NCBI GenBank assembly: GCA_964462125.1
Contig: CAYWXT010000101.1
Coordinates: forward strand, 1 to 17,953
Direction: 5' to 3'
Origin: JAWLFY01 sp964462125
GTDB lineage: Bacteria; Planctomycetota; Planctomycetia; Pirellulales; Pirellulaceae
Length of the DNA: 17,953 nt
How positions within the stretch are numbered: position 1 is the stretch's first letter; every line of letters starts with the position of its first letter. This document shows, one piece after another, positions 1 through 7,229 of this stretch. The notes beneath the pieces were generated by a model. It was given only the letters and a program-made list of their open reading frames with translations, was not told the origin of the DNA and did not search any database. A program made the translations under genes and the position numbers.

Positions 1-180
1 GGCGGCGAAACACTGCCTGCAAGTGACCGATGAGCATTGGGAACCAAGTGACCGATGAGCATTGGGAACGGGCTGCCGGTTTTGGTGCCCCCATTTCTGA
101 TCCGAATGTTCAAAAACACGGGGATCTAGGCGAATCTGGTGCCCCCATAGATGGCGATCACGGCCGATCGGGAACCATCA
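1..180. repeat. Short direct repeats, possible insertion-sequence end
   Basis: A perfect 25-bp tandem duplication occupies 20-44 and 45-69 (each copy contains GTGACCGATGAGCATTGGG). A second motif, GGTGCCCCCAT, occurs at 84-94 and 138-148. No gene of convincing coding character lies here. Several short, closely spaced repeats of this kind resemble the multiple terminal repeats at the ends of some IS21-family elements, but no transposase is visible and the window edge cuts the region, so the IS reading is inference. Confidence 0.35.
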
Positions 181-184
181 CAGA

Positions 185-214
185 CACGAAAAAACCCCGG
201 GAAAACCGGGGTTT
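185..214 (-). terminator. Rho-independent terminator of tRNA-Glu
   Basis: Read on the minus strand, AAACCCCGG (214-206) and CCGGGGTTT (200-192) form a perfect 9-bp stem around a TTTTC loop. The stem runs straight into a T run (complement of the A run at 189-194). It lies 36 bp beyond the 3' end of the tRNA and is correctly oriented to end that transcript. Confidence 0.85.
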
Positions 215-249
215 GGATGGTGGTCGGTGGCCTGCGATGGTGCACAAAG

Positions 250-322
250 TGACCCCTACGGGACTCGAACCCGTGTTACCGCCGTGAAAGGGCGGTGTCC
301 TAGACCGCTAGACGAAGGGGCC
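250..322 (-). tRNA. tRNA-Glu, anticodon UUC
   Basis: The minus strand gives a 73-nt cloverleaf. The acceptor stem GGCCCCT pairs with AGGGGTC (one G-U pair) and is followed by discriminator A. The D arm contains TCTAGCGGTCTAGGA. The anticodon stem CCGCC/GGCGG encloses loop CTTTCAC with anticodon TTC. The T arm contains GGGTTCGAGTCCC. The anticodon and the CACCGCCCTTTCACGGCGG core match bacterial tRNA-Glu. CCA is not encoded and must be added after transcription. A terminator follows at 185-214. No strong promoter is seen in 323-420; it could share a transcript with csrA, which is upstream on the same strand. Confidence 0.97.
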
Positions 323-581
323 CTGGTGGGAAAAACAGCACCGCGATACGCGGCCGATGAAATCTCTTTCGGCCTTTGGCGGCTAGCTCTTCAACCCGGA
401 GCGGGTATCAAACCAGGACGGCTGGAAACCGTCAAGGGTCGACGAAAGATCGTCGCTCAAATGCAGAGAAAATTTCGAGAAGGGGCAAACTGCGAACGAA
501 ACCGGAGCGCACTCTCCCGGCAGTAATGCCGACAGAGGATTGCCGCATCGAGAGATAACCCGTTGGGGTGGGGCGCGGCCA

Positions 582-776
582 TCATGGCTCGATGGTCGCG
601 TCTCCCGACTCATGGCTGCGCTGGATCGCCTCGTAGACCTCACGGCGGTGAACCGGTACCTCGCGTGGAGCTTCAACGCCCAGGCGAACTTTGTCGCCCC
701 GGATCTCGACCACAACGATCTTGATGTCGTTGTTGATGACGATACTTTCGTTCTTTTTTCTCGATAAAACCAGCAT
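582..776 (-). CDS. csrA: Carbon storage regulator CsrA (RsmA)
   Basis: A 64-residue protein of normal CsrA length. It begins MLVLSRKKNESI, followed by the usual beta-strand segments VVVEIRGDKVRLGVEAP and EVPVHRREVYEAI. The RNA-contacting residues known from E. coli CsrA, Leu4 and Arg44, are both present. CsrA works as a dimer that binds GGA motifs in mRNA leaders, usually blocking the ribosome-binding site, and it controls carbon storage, motility or biofilm genes in other bacteria. The ATG at 776-774 has a Shine-Dalgarno AAAGGA seven bases upstream (784-789), which fixes the start. In many bacteria csrA lies beside flagellar genes and fliW. Here its neighbours are tRNA-Glu and a 436-bp non-coding stretch, so the context gives no target. 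Confidence 0.95.
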   Translation of the reverse strand: MLVLSRKKNESIVINNDIKIVVVEIRGDKVRLGVEAPREVPVHRREVYEAIQRSHESGDATIEP

Positions 777-1212
777 TTTTCAGTCCTTTCAGCACCGGCC
801 CGGTGGAATGTGTTGAGCGATCGCCTACGTCCCCGATGTCCTTTGGGAAACCTCGACTTCCCGGTTCACCGCTTGGTAGGCCGGCTTCGTCCGCGGAATT
901 AGTCCATACGCTTCCGCTATCCTGACGTCTTCAACTCTAGAACAAAAACGCGTCGCGTCAAGAAAAACCGACTTGACACGGACGAAATTTTGACCTTCCG
1001 TGTGCCAATTATCCTCGGGAAAGCCGCAAAACGGCAAGATTTTCTGATGGTTGGGAAATCTGCCATTTTCCGATGGCGATTCCGTGGCGAGCCGAGAACC
1101 GTTCGCCTCCTCATTTCGTCTGTAATGGCTAGAGTGTCGACCGTGCGGCGTGTTCAGCAACGGTCCCTGATTCCAGCGTGACATTCCCCTCCGGACCCCG
1201 TGATCGACTCCC
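777..1212. other. Non-coding stretch between csrA and the DUF2203 gene
   Basis: The 436 bp between these divergent genes holds the csrA ribosome-binding site and a candidate csrA promoter (934-961). The open frames in it show no family resemblance and no convincing ribosome-binding site, and I call none of them a gene. A weak short hairpin (GCCG/CGGC around 1023-1035) is visible but not interpretable. It presumably also holds the promoter of the 1213-1698 gene, which I cannot identify. Confidence 0.5.
934..961 (-). promoter_or_regulatory. Candidate sigma-70-type promoter for csrA
   Basis: On the minus strand TTGACG (961-956) and TAGAGT (939-934) are separated by 16 bp, matching five of six and four of six consensus positions. 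A transcript from here would have a leader of about 150 nt before csrA. Planctomycete promoters are poorly characterised, so this is a pattern match only. Confidence 0.35.
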
Positions 1213-1698
1213 ATGGTTCACGCGATCGGCGACGACCGAGGACCTGGCACCCGTCAGGGCGTTGTTTTTACCCCCAGCCAGGCGACCGGCACGTTGCCCT
1301 TGGTTCGCCGAATCTCCGCCGACATGACCAGCTTGCACCGGTCGATCGAGGCCCAACGAACCCAGTTGCGGGGGTTGGAGCATGTCGAGGAGATCACTGA
1401 CCAGGCCAATTACGCCGACGAGCTGCGTGACATTCGGTCGTCACTCGCCGAGGACGAGGGGCGATTTTTGGAGTGCTTGGCGGAGTTGGCGGCACTCGGG
1501 GTCGAGCCGCACCTGCCCATCGATGGTGGGATCGACTTTCCCGCCAAAATGAATCGCCGCTCCGTCCGCCTCTGTTGGCACCCCGAGGACGCGGAAGTCG
1601 CCTTTTGGCATGAGATTGGTCAGCCGCGTGAGATGCGGCGGCGTCTCGATTCCCGGGCGTTTTCCCCTGCGTTCTCCTACGGCAACAGGAAGACCTGA
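1213..1698 (+). CDS. DUF2203 family protein
   Basis: A 161-residue soluble protein of unknown function. The family pattern begins near residue 18 with FTPSQATGTLPLVRRIS. A predicted helical, charged middle follows (residues 30-95), and then the conserved C-terminal block: GVEPHLPIDGGIDFPA, SVRLCWHPEDAEVAFWHE and GQPREMRRRL (residues 96-145). DUF2203 proteins normally carry this G-x-x-DFPA ... LCW ... WHE signature; their biochemical role is not known. The ATG at 1213 has no clear Shine-Dalgarno, and the first 15 residues are not family-like, so the true start is uncertain. The last 22 bp overlap, tail to tail, the 3' end of lutC on the other strand. Confidence 0.8.
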   Translation: MVHAIGDDRGPGTRQGVVFTPSQATGTLPLVRRISADMTSLHRSIEAQRTQLRGLEHVEEITDQANYADELRDIRSSLAEDEGRFLECLAELAALGVEPHLPIDGGIDFPAKMNRRSVRLCWHPEDAEVAFWHEIGQPREMRRRLDSRAFSPAFSYGNRKT

Positions 1699-2300
1699 AG
1701 CTTGCGGCAGCCGTGGGCCCCGAGCACCAGCGACTGTTCGATGTCGGCGGTCTTGCTCGGCCCAGAGACGAAGACGCCGAATCCTGGCTTCGGCCTGCCG
1801 ATTCGCCGATAAGCCTCATGCAGGTTGCTGACGATCTGTTGCCGAGAGACTACGATCGCCAAGTACTGGGCGATGAACAGGGCGACTCGATGCGGCAGGT
1901 TGTGACCGTCGACCCAGATGGCGCCATTTTCCGCCACCATGAACTCCCCCCTCGCGACGGTCCAGTCGAGGGTAGCCAGGTCGTGTGGATCGTCGATCAG
2001 CGCGAGGTCGACGTTGCCGGGCACCACCTCCGGCACCATCGAGGCGATCTGCTGGGCATCGCGAAATTCGGGAATCTCTCGCAGCGCGTCAGCGATCTGC
2101 CCAGGGCTATCGGCCAGATGGGCTTCTCCCCCGACGATCGCCAGCATCTCGAGGAACTGGCCAACCGGGTCGTTGAACGTGGTCAGTTGCGCTTCATCGA
2201 TGCCAGACGGTTCGGGTGCCGGCACGGTCTTGCTCCGGATTCGGTCCAGGATCGCTTGGCGACTCCCTCGTGTCGGATTCAAACTCCCTTCAGACATCAT
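1677..2300 (-). CDS. lutC: Lactate utilization protein LutC (LUD domain)
   Basis: A 207-residue protein, close to the usual LutC length. It starts MMSEGSLNPTRGSRQAILDRIRS. The LUD fold is recognisable from VGGEAHLADSPGQIADALRE, a Pro/Asp-rich centre, VARGEFMVAENGAIWVD (family pattern around 110-130) and the C-terminal SNLHEAYRRIGRPKPGFGVFVSGPSKTADIEQSLVLGAHGCRKLQVFLL, the conserved 'GPSkTaDIe...GvHGp' block. LutC is one of three subunits of the LutABC complex needed to oxidise L-lactate to pyruvate. The open frame continues upstream inside lutB, but the ATG at 2300 overlaps the lutB stop as ATGA, so translational coupling marks the start. No terminator is visible; the 3' end overlaps the converging DUF2203 gene. 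Confidence 0.9.
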   Translation of the reverse strand: MMSEGSLNPTRGSRQAILDRIRSKTVPAPEPSGIDEAQLTTFNDPVGQFLEMLAIVGGEAHLADSPGQIADALREIPEFRDAQQIASMVPEVVPGNVDLALIDDPHDLATLDWTVARGEFMVAENGAIWVDGHNLPHRVALFIAQYLAIVVSRQQIVSNLHEAYRRIGRPKPGFGVFVSGPSKTADIEQSLVLGAHGCRKLQVFLLP

Positions 2301-3775
2301 TCGACCTGCTCGGCTTCGACGGCGCTCGGCTCCCGTTCGCGCGCGTTTGTTGAACCACTGACGTTCCCCTCCCCTCCCGGGCGATTGCTGTTTTCCGAAC
2401 CCGGCCGATGCCGAGCGTGCCACTGGCGGAACGATTCACTCGGGGGCGTCGGCAGTTCGCGGGCGTCGGTCCAGGGGTTGAGCCGATGGTGGGTGGCCCA
2501 GCGTGGGAGTACTCGCAAGGCGATTCGAGCGATCGAGCCGCCGGTGGAATATAACGCAGGGGACCGAAACACCCACGACGCCAGCCGCATCGCCACCCGT
2601 TTCCGCCACGGCAGCAAGCCGCGGCCGACCAGTTCCTTCCGCCACGCGAGCAGTTGGTGGTGCAGCGGAATCTTGACGGGGCAGATGTCGGTGCATGAAC
2701 CGCACAGACTGCAGGCATAGGGCAAACTCTTGTACGCCCCGCCATCGCGCGCCGGCGACAACACCGAACCGATGGGGCCGGGGACGGTCGCCCGGTAACT
2801 GTGCCCGCCGCTGCGACGAAAGACCGGACAGGTATTCATGCAGGCGCCGCAGCGAATGCAGTGCAGCGAATCGCGAAACTCGGCGCTGTCGCGTAGTTTC
2901 GTTCGGCCGTTGTCCACCAACACGATGTGTAGCTCGCTGTCGGGGTCACGGGGCCCGTGGAAGTGGGAGGTGTAGCTGGTGATCGGCTGGCCGGTCGCCG
3001 AGCGGGCGAGCAACCGGATGAAGACAGCCAAGTCCTCGAACTGGGGGACCAGCTTCTCCATCCCCATGCAGGCGACGTGCACCCGGGGCAGGGAAACCCC
3101 CAAGTCCGCGTTTCCTTCATTGGTGCAAACGACAATCCCGCCCGTTTCCGCCACGGCGAAATTGACGCCGGTGATTCCGACCTCGCCCGCGAGGAACTTG
3201 TCTCGCAGGTGCCCGCGGGCCGCCTCGGTCAGATACTTCGGGTCCGACGCTCCGGCCTCGGTGCCCAGACACTGATGAAACGTCTCGCCGACCTCCTCCT
3301 TCTTGATGTGGATCGCCGGCAGCACGATGTGGCTGGGAGACTCGTTGCGGAGCTGGACGATCCTCTCGCCAAGATCGGTGTCAACCACTTCGATCCCGTT
3401 GGCTTCCAGAAAGGGGTTGAGCCCGCATTCTTCGGTCAGCATCGACTTGCTCTTGACGATCCGCCGCATTTGGTGATGCCGCAAGATTTTGAGCACGATC
3501 TGATTGTGCTCCTCGGCATCGGCAGCCCAGTGGACCGTGGCGCCCAAGGCGGTCGCGTTCCGCTCGAATTCCACCAGATAGTCGCTCAGGTTCGCGATCG
3601 TCCGAGTCTTGATTGCCGAGGCCAACTCACGCAGGTATTCCCATTCCGGCACCGATTCAGCCTGGGCGTCGCGTTTGTTGCGGACGAACCACAGGGCGCG
3701 GTCATGCCAATGCGAGCGTTCGTCGTCGGTGACGAACGGGTGGGCGGCGGTTGGATGGTCAACGATCGGTAACAT
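2297..3775 (-). CDS. lutB: Lactate utilization iron-sulfur protein LutB
   Basis: A 492-residue protein; B. subtilis LutB is of similar size. The N-terminal two thirds are a LUD domain with MLTEECGLNPFLEANGIEVVDTDLGERIVQL and AETGGIVVCTNEGN (about residue 209). Two 4Fe-4S motifs follow: HCIRCGACMNTCP (Cys306, 309, 312, 316) and ACSLCGSCTDICP (Cys355, 358, 361, 365). The protein is expected to pass electrons during cytosolic oxidation of L-lactate to pyruvate with LutA and LutC. I chose the ATG at 3775 (MLPIVDHPTAAHPF) because the upstream 22 codons overlap lutA and do not look like the family; neither start has a strong Shine-Dalgarno. The tail after residue about 440 is Pro/Ser/Arg-rich and variable. 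The stop overlaps the lutC start by 4 bp. Confidence 0.92.
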   Translation of the reverse strand: MLPIVDHPTAAHPFVTDDERSHWHDRALWFVRNKRDAQAESVPEWEYLRELASAIKTRTIANLSDYLVEFERNATALGATVHWAADAEEHNQIVLKILRHHQMRRIVKSKSMLTEECGLNPFLEANGIEVVDTDLGERIVQLRNESPSHIVLPAIHIKKEEVGETFHQCLGTEAGASDPKYLTEAARGHLRDKFLAGEVGITGVNFAVAETGGIVVCTNEGNADLGVSLPRVHVACMGMEKLVPQFEDLAVFIRLLARSATGQPITSYTSHFHGPRDPDSELHIVLVDNGRTKLRDSAEFRDSLHCIRCGACMNTCPVFRRSGGHSYRATVPGPIGSVLSPARDGGAYKSLPYACSLCGSCTDICPVKIPLHHQLLAWRKELVGRGLLPWRKRVAMRLASWVFRSPALYSTGGSIARIALRVLPRWATHHRLNPWTDARELPTPPSESFRQWHARHRPGSENSNRPGGEGNVSGSTNAREREPSAVEAEQVE

Positions 3776-3821
3776 GTTCGATCCGCGAAAGGGGGATTGG
3801 CTGCATTTGCGCCCAGACGAG

Positions 3822-4586
3822 TCATCCGGCTGTAACCACATCGAGGGGGCGTCCCATCATGACTTGAGCCGCGTGCATCACGGCGATGGGCGACCGCTGA
3901 CGACGGATGATGCCCTGCAAATGCATCAAACAACTCATGTCGGCCGAAACGATCACGTCGCTCCCCGTTTGCAGGTGGTCGGCGACGCGGTCGCGGCCCA
4001 TCGACGCGGACACCTCCGCCTCATTGACCGCGAAGGTGCCGCCGAAACCACAGCACTCGTCGGTTCGCTCCGGGGCGACCCACTCGATATCCGAAACCAA
4101 ATCAAGCACACGGCGGACCTTGTCCGGTCGCGGTGCCATCACCTCGCTGCTGGCCCCCAAACGCAACTCCCGCAACCCGTGACAACTTTGGTGGATGCTG
4201 ACCCGATGGGGGAAACGGACATCGAGCTGTCGAATCTGAAGCTCATCATGGAGGTACTCGCATAGTTCAAAGGTCCGCGAGCTGACCTTCTCCAGCACCG
4301 GATCACCGGGCTCGAAATAGTCGGCGTAGTGGTGACGAACCATGGCGGTGCACGACCCCGAAGGGCAGACGATGCTGTCATAGTCAGCCAGCAGCTTGAC
4401 CAACCGCCGGGCCACCGGGGCTGCGTCCTCTGAGCACCCCGTGTTGGCCATCGGCTGGCCGCAGCAGGTCTGCCCGGCCGGGTATTCGACGTTCACCTCC
4501 AGTCGCTCCAGCAACTCCAGTGTGGCGATCGCCACATCGGGATAGAACTGGTCGATGTAGCAGGGGACAAAAAGGGCGACGGTCAT
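3822..4586 (-). CDS. lutA: Lactate utilization protein LutA (CCG-motif subunit)
   Basis: A 254-residue protein with two copies of the cysteine-rich CCG domain found in LutA, GlpC and heterodisulfide reductase HdrB. The first copy has Cys9 in FVPCYIDQFYP, TCCGQP at 40-45 and CPSGSC at 74-79. The second has SCHGLREL with Cys135, ECCGFGG at 177-183 and SADMSCLMHLQG with Cys219. These cysteines bind iron-sulfur centres. It is the first gene of the lutABC operon and would act in the cytosol in electron transfer from L-lactate. The ATG at 4586 lacks a clear Shine-Dalgarno, but the family alignment begins exactly here (MTVALFVPCYID). In planctomycetes lactate may come from fucose or rhamnose breakdown; that is inference and no such genes are in this window. 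Confidence 0.92.
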   Translation of the reverse strand: MTVALFVPCYIDQFYPDVAIATLELLERLEVNVEYPAGQTCCGQPMANTGCSEDAAPVARRLVKLLADYDSIVCPSGSCTAMVRHHYADYFEPGDPVLEKVSSRTFELCEYLHDELQIRQLDVRFPHRVSIHQSCHGLRELRLGASSEVMAPRPDKVRRVLDLVSDIEWVAPERTDECCGFGGTFAVNEAEVSASMGRDRVADHLQTGSDVIVSADMSCLMHLQGIIRRQRSPIAVMHAAQVMMGRPLDVVTAG

Positions 4587-4638
4587 ACGGGGGGCAGGTT
4601 GCGGTCAGGGGGCCAGAAGAAAGAGCTTCGAACGTTCA

Positions 4639-4667
4639 GTATAACGCACGGAATGCCGCGACCTAGG
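4639..4667 (-). promoter_or_regulatory. Candidate lutABC promoter (-10 element)
   Basis: The minus strand carries TATACT (4644-4639), a five-of-six match to the -10 consensus, 52 bp upstream of the lutA ATG. The bases at the expected -35 position (CTAGGT, 4667-4662) match poorly, so an activator might be needed. Pattern match only. Confidence 0.3.
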
Positions 4668-4680
4668 TGACCATCGACAG

Positions 4681-5176
4681 CACCACCACGATCCGGCCCG
4701 GCGCCGGAGTACCTCCGTTTCGCCGAAACGGAGCGTGGAATCGCGATTGACTCACGCGATCCCCAACCGGCTCAGCAGCGGAGAACGTGCCGGCACCACC
4801 ACGATCCGGCCCGGCGCCGGAGTACCTCCGTTTCGCCGAAACGGAGNNNNNNNNNNNNNNNNNNNNNNNNNNNNNNNNNNNNNNNNNNNNNNNNNNNNNN
4901 NNNNNNNNNNNNNNNNNNNNNNNNNNNNNNNNNNNNNNNNNNNNNNGGCGCCGGAGTACCTCCGTTTCGCCGAAACGGAGTGTGGAATCGCGATTGACTC
5001 AGGCGATCCCCAACCGGCTCAGCAGCGGAGAACGTACCGGCACCACCACGATCCGGCCCGGCGCCGGAGTACCTCCGTTTCGCCGAAACGGAGTGTGGAA
5101 TCACGATTGACTCACGCGATCCCCAACCGGCTCAGCAGCGGAGAACGTGCCGGCACCACCACGATCCGGCCCGGCG
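4681..5176. repeat. Tandem array of 113-bp repeats with internal palindrome
   Basis: Copies start with CACCACCACGATCCGGCCCG at 4681, 4794, 5041 and 5154; one more copy, whose start is lost in the N run, would start at 4928. The spacing is exactly 113 bp where it can be measured (4681-4794, 5041-5154). The last copy stops after 23 bp. Each unit contains a near-perfect palindrome with 10-bp arms (CTCCGTTTCG / CGAAACGGAG) around a single C, preceded by CGGAG-TAC-CTCCG, so two alternative hairpins can form. Copies differ at only a few bases. Since 113 is not a multiple of 3, open frames across the array are not coding. The array lies between lutA and a broken Uma2 gene. Confidence 0.95.
4847..4946. 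other. Assembly gap (100 Ns)
   Basis: Exactly 100 Ns, a common placeholder for a gap of unknown size. The left flank stops at base 53 of the 113-bp repeat unit and the right flank resumes at base 20, so if the gap holds only repeats its true length is 79 + 113n bases, not 100. Confidence 0.95.
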
Positions 5177-5208
5177 GGACGGATGTACTCCAAAGCAGCG
5201 GCGTTGAG

Positions 5209-5583
5209 TTACGGTAGGATATCGCGAACGCGGATTGTTGCGTTCTTATCCGACGCAAAGCTCAGCGGCAGATGGGATGTTTCGGTGTAGTTAATGCGAC
5301 TCCGAATTGGGCCGGGTACAATGACCAGATCGGGCTCCGGTTCACTGTCCTTGGTCGTGATCGGCATCTGCAGCCGCATGAGTTGGTCTCCCGCAAGATG
5401 CTTGCGAAGTTGGTCTTCCAACAGCATCAACGCGAGATCGTGGGGCGGGTTATGAATCACTTTGGGAACCACCCATCCTTCCAGTAGTTCAACCTGGTCG
5501 CCAGGCGACAACACACCTGCCTCCCCCATCCTCCGGTACTCTTGGACCGTGAATTTGCGAACCGGAAACTGGGGCAGGGCCAT
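5209..5583 (-). pseudogene. Uma2 family nuclease remnant (internally deleted)
   Basis: The 124-residue product starts like a Uma2 (DUF820) protein: MALPQFPVRKFTVQEYRRMG, VLSPGDQVELLEGWVV (residues 24-39), KVIHNPPHDLALMLLEDQLRKHL and the acidic EPEPDLVIVPGP (81-92). Uma2 proteins are usually near 190 residues and carry a PD-(D/E)xK-like fold whose later block holds the second acidic residue and catalytic Lys. That block is absent: after about residue 97 the chain jumps to NATIRVRDILP, which resembles the normal Uma2 C-terminus. An internal loss of roughly 70 residues is the simplest reading, so the product is probably inactive. The ATG at 5583 has a Shine-Dalgarno AGAGG eight bases upstream. 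It ends 33 bp from the 113-bp repeat array. Confidence 0.75.
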
Positions 5584-5853
5584 CTCGTTTGCCTCTGGCA
5601 GGACGTTCGACATGGCTTTGGTCATCGCGGATGATTCATTGCAGATTATCCAGGGCAGGCGAATGCCGCCTTGCGGTAGCTGAGTGGCCAGCGGACCGAT
5701 ATCTTGTTCCGTATCGTAGCAGAAGTTGCAGGGACATCTGAGCGTGTCCGTTGAACTCTTTACGATTTCCGATACGGGACCATCGTCGATTGCGCGTTGG
5801 TCACCGCTCTCGAATTGCGTGCCGGCCTCCTTTACCACGTTCCAGGACGATCG

Positions 5854-7053
5854 ATGGACAAGCATGATTCCCTCGACCCTCGTTCTTCGGTTCAGCGTCT
5901 GGTGTCGATGGATGCCTACCGCGGGCTGGTGATGTTGGCGATCGCCTCGAGCGCCTTCGGGATTCCCCAAGTCGCGGAACATTTTTCGCACAATCCAACT
6001 TGGCAGGCGGTAGCCTATCAGTTCAAGCACGTTCCCTGGGTCGGCTGTACGTTCTGGGATCTGATCCAGCCGTCGTTCATGTTCATGGTTGGCGTCTCGA
6101 TGGCCTTCTCCTATGCCAAACGGCAACGGATGGGGCAGTCGTATCGAGGAATGCTTGGCCACGCCAGCGTGCGGGCCGGAGTGCTGGTCGCACTGGGCGT
6201 TTTTCTCGCCTCGAATTGGTCGAGCGAGACGAACTACAGCTTCGTGAACGTGCTCGCCCAGATTGGTTTGGGCTACATCTTCCTGTTCTTGCTTTGGAGC
6301 CGACCGCCGTTGGTGCAGTTGGGGGCGACGTTGGGAGTCCTGGCGGGTTCCTGGCTACTGTTCGCTGCCTATCCGTTGCCCGCGGCTGATTTCGACTACC
6401 ACTCGGTCGGCGTATCGGACGATTCGACGCTGCTGAGTAGTTTCGCAGCCCATTGGAACAAAAACGCCAACGTGGCGGCCGATTTCGACCGCTGGTTTCT
6501 GAATCTGTTTCCGCGATCCGAGCCGTTCACGTTCAACCGCGGCGGTTACCAGACGCTGAACTTTATCCCCTCCTTGGCCACGATGATCTTCGGGTTGCTC
6601 GTCGGCGAACTGATGCGAAGCGATCGCGGATCGGGCAAGAAGCTGGCGTGGCTGGTCGGTGGAGGCTTGGTTGGTTTGGCGGCGGGCTACGCGCTGCACG
6701 CGACGAATCTCTGCCCGCTGGTGAAACGGATTTGGACTCCCAGTTGGGCGATCTTCAGTACCGGATGGTGCTGTCTGATTTTGGCTGGCTTTTACACCGT
6801 GATCGATCTGGGGCGACAACGCTGGTGGGCGTTCCCGCTGACCGTCGTCGGCATGAACTCGATCGCGATGTACATGATGAGCCAGTTGCTCAAACCGTGG
6901 ACGAGGAAGACGCTGCAGACGCATCTGGGCAGCGATTACAGCGAGGCGTTTGGAGTCGCATACGCGCCAATGGTCGAAGCGACCACCACGGTCTTGGTCC
7001 TCTGGCTGTTATGCTACTGGCTCTACCGCCAGAGGGTGTTTCTCCGCATTTGA
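5854..7053 (+). CDS. HGSNAT-like membrane acetyltransferase (DUF1624/DUF5009 type)
   Basis: A 399-residue polytopic membrane protein with about ten hydrophobic segments. Hallmarks of the heparan-alpha-glucosaminide N-acetyltransferase-like family are SMDAYRGLVMLAI (18-30), HVPWVGCTFWDLIQPSFMFMVGVSMAFS (59-86), NFIPSLATMIFGLLVGE (236-252), KRIWTPSWAIFSTGWCCLIL (291-310) and VVGMNSIAMYMM (331-342). In the lysosomal enzyme a membrane His carries acetyl from acetyl-CoA to a glucosamine residue; the bacterial substrate is unknown, and cell-envelope or dietary sugar acetylation is a guess. The ATG at 5854 is preferred over the in-frame start at 5797 because AGGA lies six bases before it and the extra 19 residues are not family-like. 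It is transcribed away from the Uma2 remnant and converges with the gene ending at 7230. Confidence 0.85.
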   Translation: MDKHDSLDPRSSVQRLVSMDAYRGLVMLAIASSAFGIPQVAEHFSHNPTWQAVAYQFKHVPWVGCTFWDLIQPSFMFMVGVSMAFSYAKRQRMGQSYRGMLGHASVRAGVLVALGVFLASNWSSETNYSFVNVLAQIGLGYIFLFLLWSRPPLVQLGATLGVLAGSWLLFAAYPLPAADFDYHSVGVSDDSTLLSSFAAHWNKNANVAADFDRWFLNLFPRSEPFTFNRGGYQTLNFIPSLATMIFGLLVGELMRSDRGSGKKLAWLVGGGLVGLAAGYALHATNLCPLVKRIWTPSWAIFSTGWCCLILAGFYTVIDLGRQRWWAFPLTVVGMNSIAMYMMSQLLKPWTRKTLQTHLGSDYSEAFGVAYAPMVEATTTVLVLWLLCYWLYRQRVFLRI

Positions 7054-7128
7054 ATCTGGCCCGCGGCGAGCGCCGTCAGTTCGGGGTTTTAAGACGAAGC
7101 CCAGGAGTCTATCGCAGCGAAGGGTGAG

Positions 7129-7162
7129 GATCAGGGCCGCACGGCTCGCGCCGTGGCGTTAG
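7129..7162. repeat. Imperfect palindrome in the convergent intergenic region
   Basis: GCCGCACGG and CCGTGGCG flank a CTCGCG loop between the two converging genes ending at 7053 and 7230. It could be a weak bidirectional terminator or a dispersed REP-like palindrome; there is no adjacent T run. Nothing else is recognisable in the 176-bp gap. Confidence 0.25.
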
Positions 7163-7229
7163 TAATTTTGTAACGGCAGGGCGCGAATCCCCGGCCTGTC
7201 GATCCCGATTCTCAAGCTGTGACAAAGCA

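Noticed and set aside
1713..2720. Plus-strand open frame of 335 codons opposite lutC/lutB
   Set aside because: LutC and LutB have clear family motifs and coupled start/stop signals on the minus strand. The plus-strand frame has no family features.
2957..3772. Plus-strand open frame of 271 codons opposite lutB
   Set aside because: It is the complement of the LutB LUD domain, with no recognisable protein features of its own.
4681..5176. CRISPR array
   Set aside because: The 113-bp units are repeated in full with no unique spacers, the unit is far longer than a CRISPR repeat, and no cas genes are present.
4735..5217. Open frame across the 113-bp repeats
   Set aside because: It crosses the N gap, and 113 is not a multiple of 3, so each unit would be read in a different frame. 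It is a repeat artefact.
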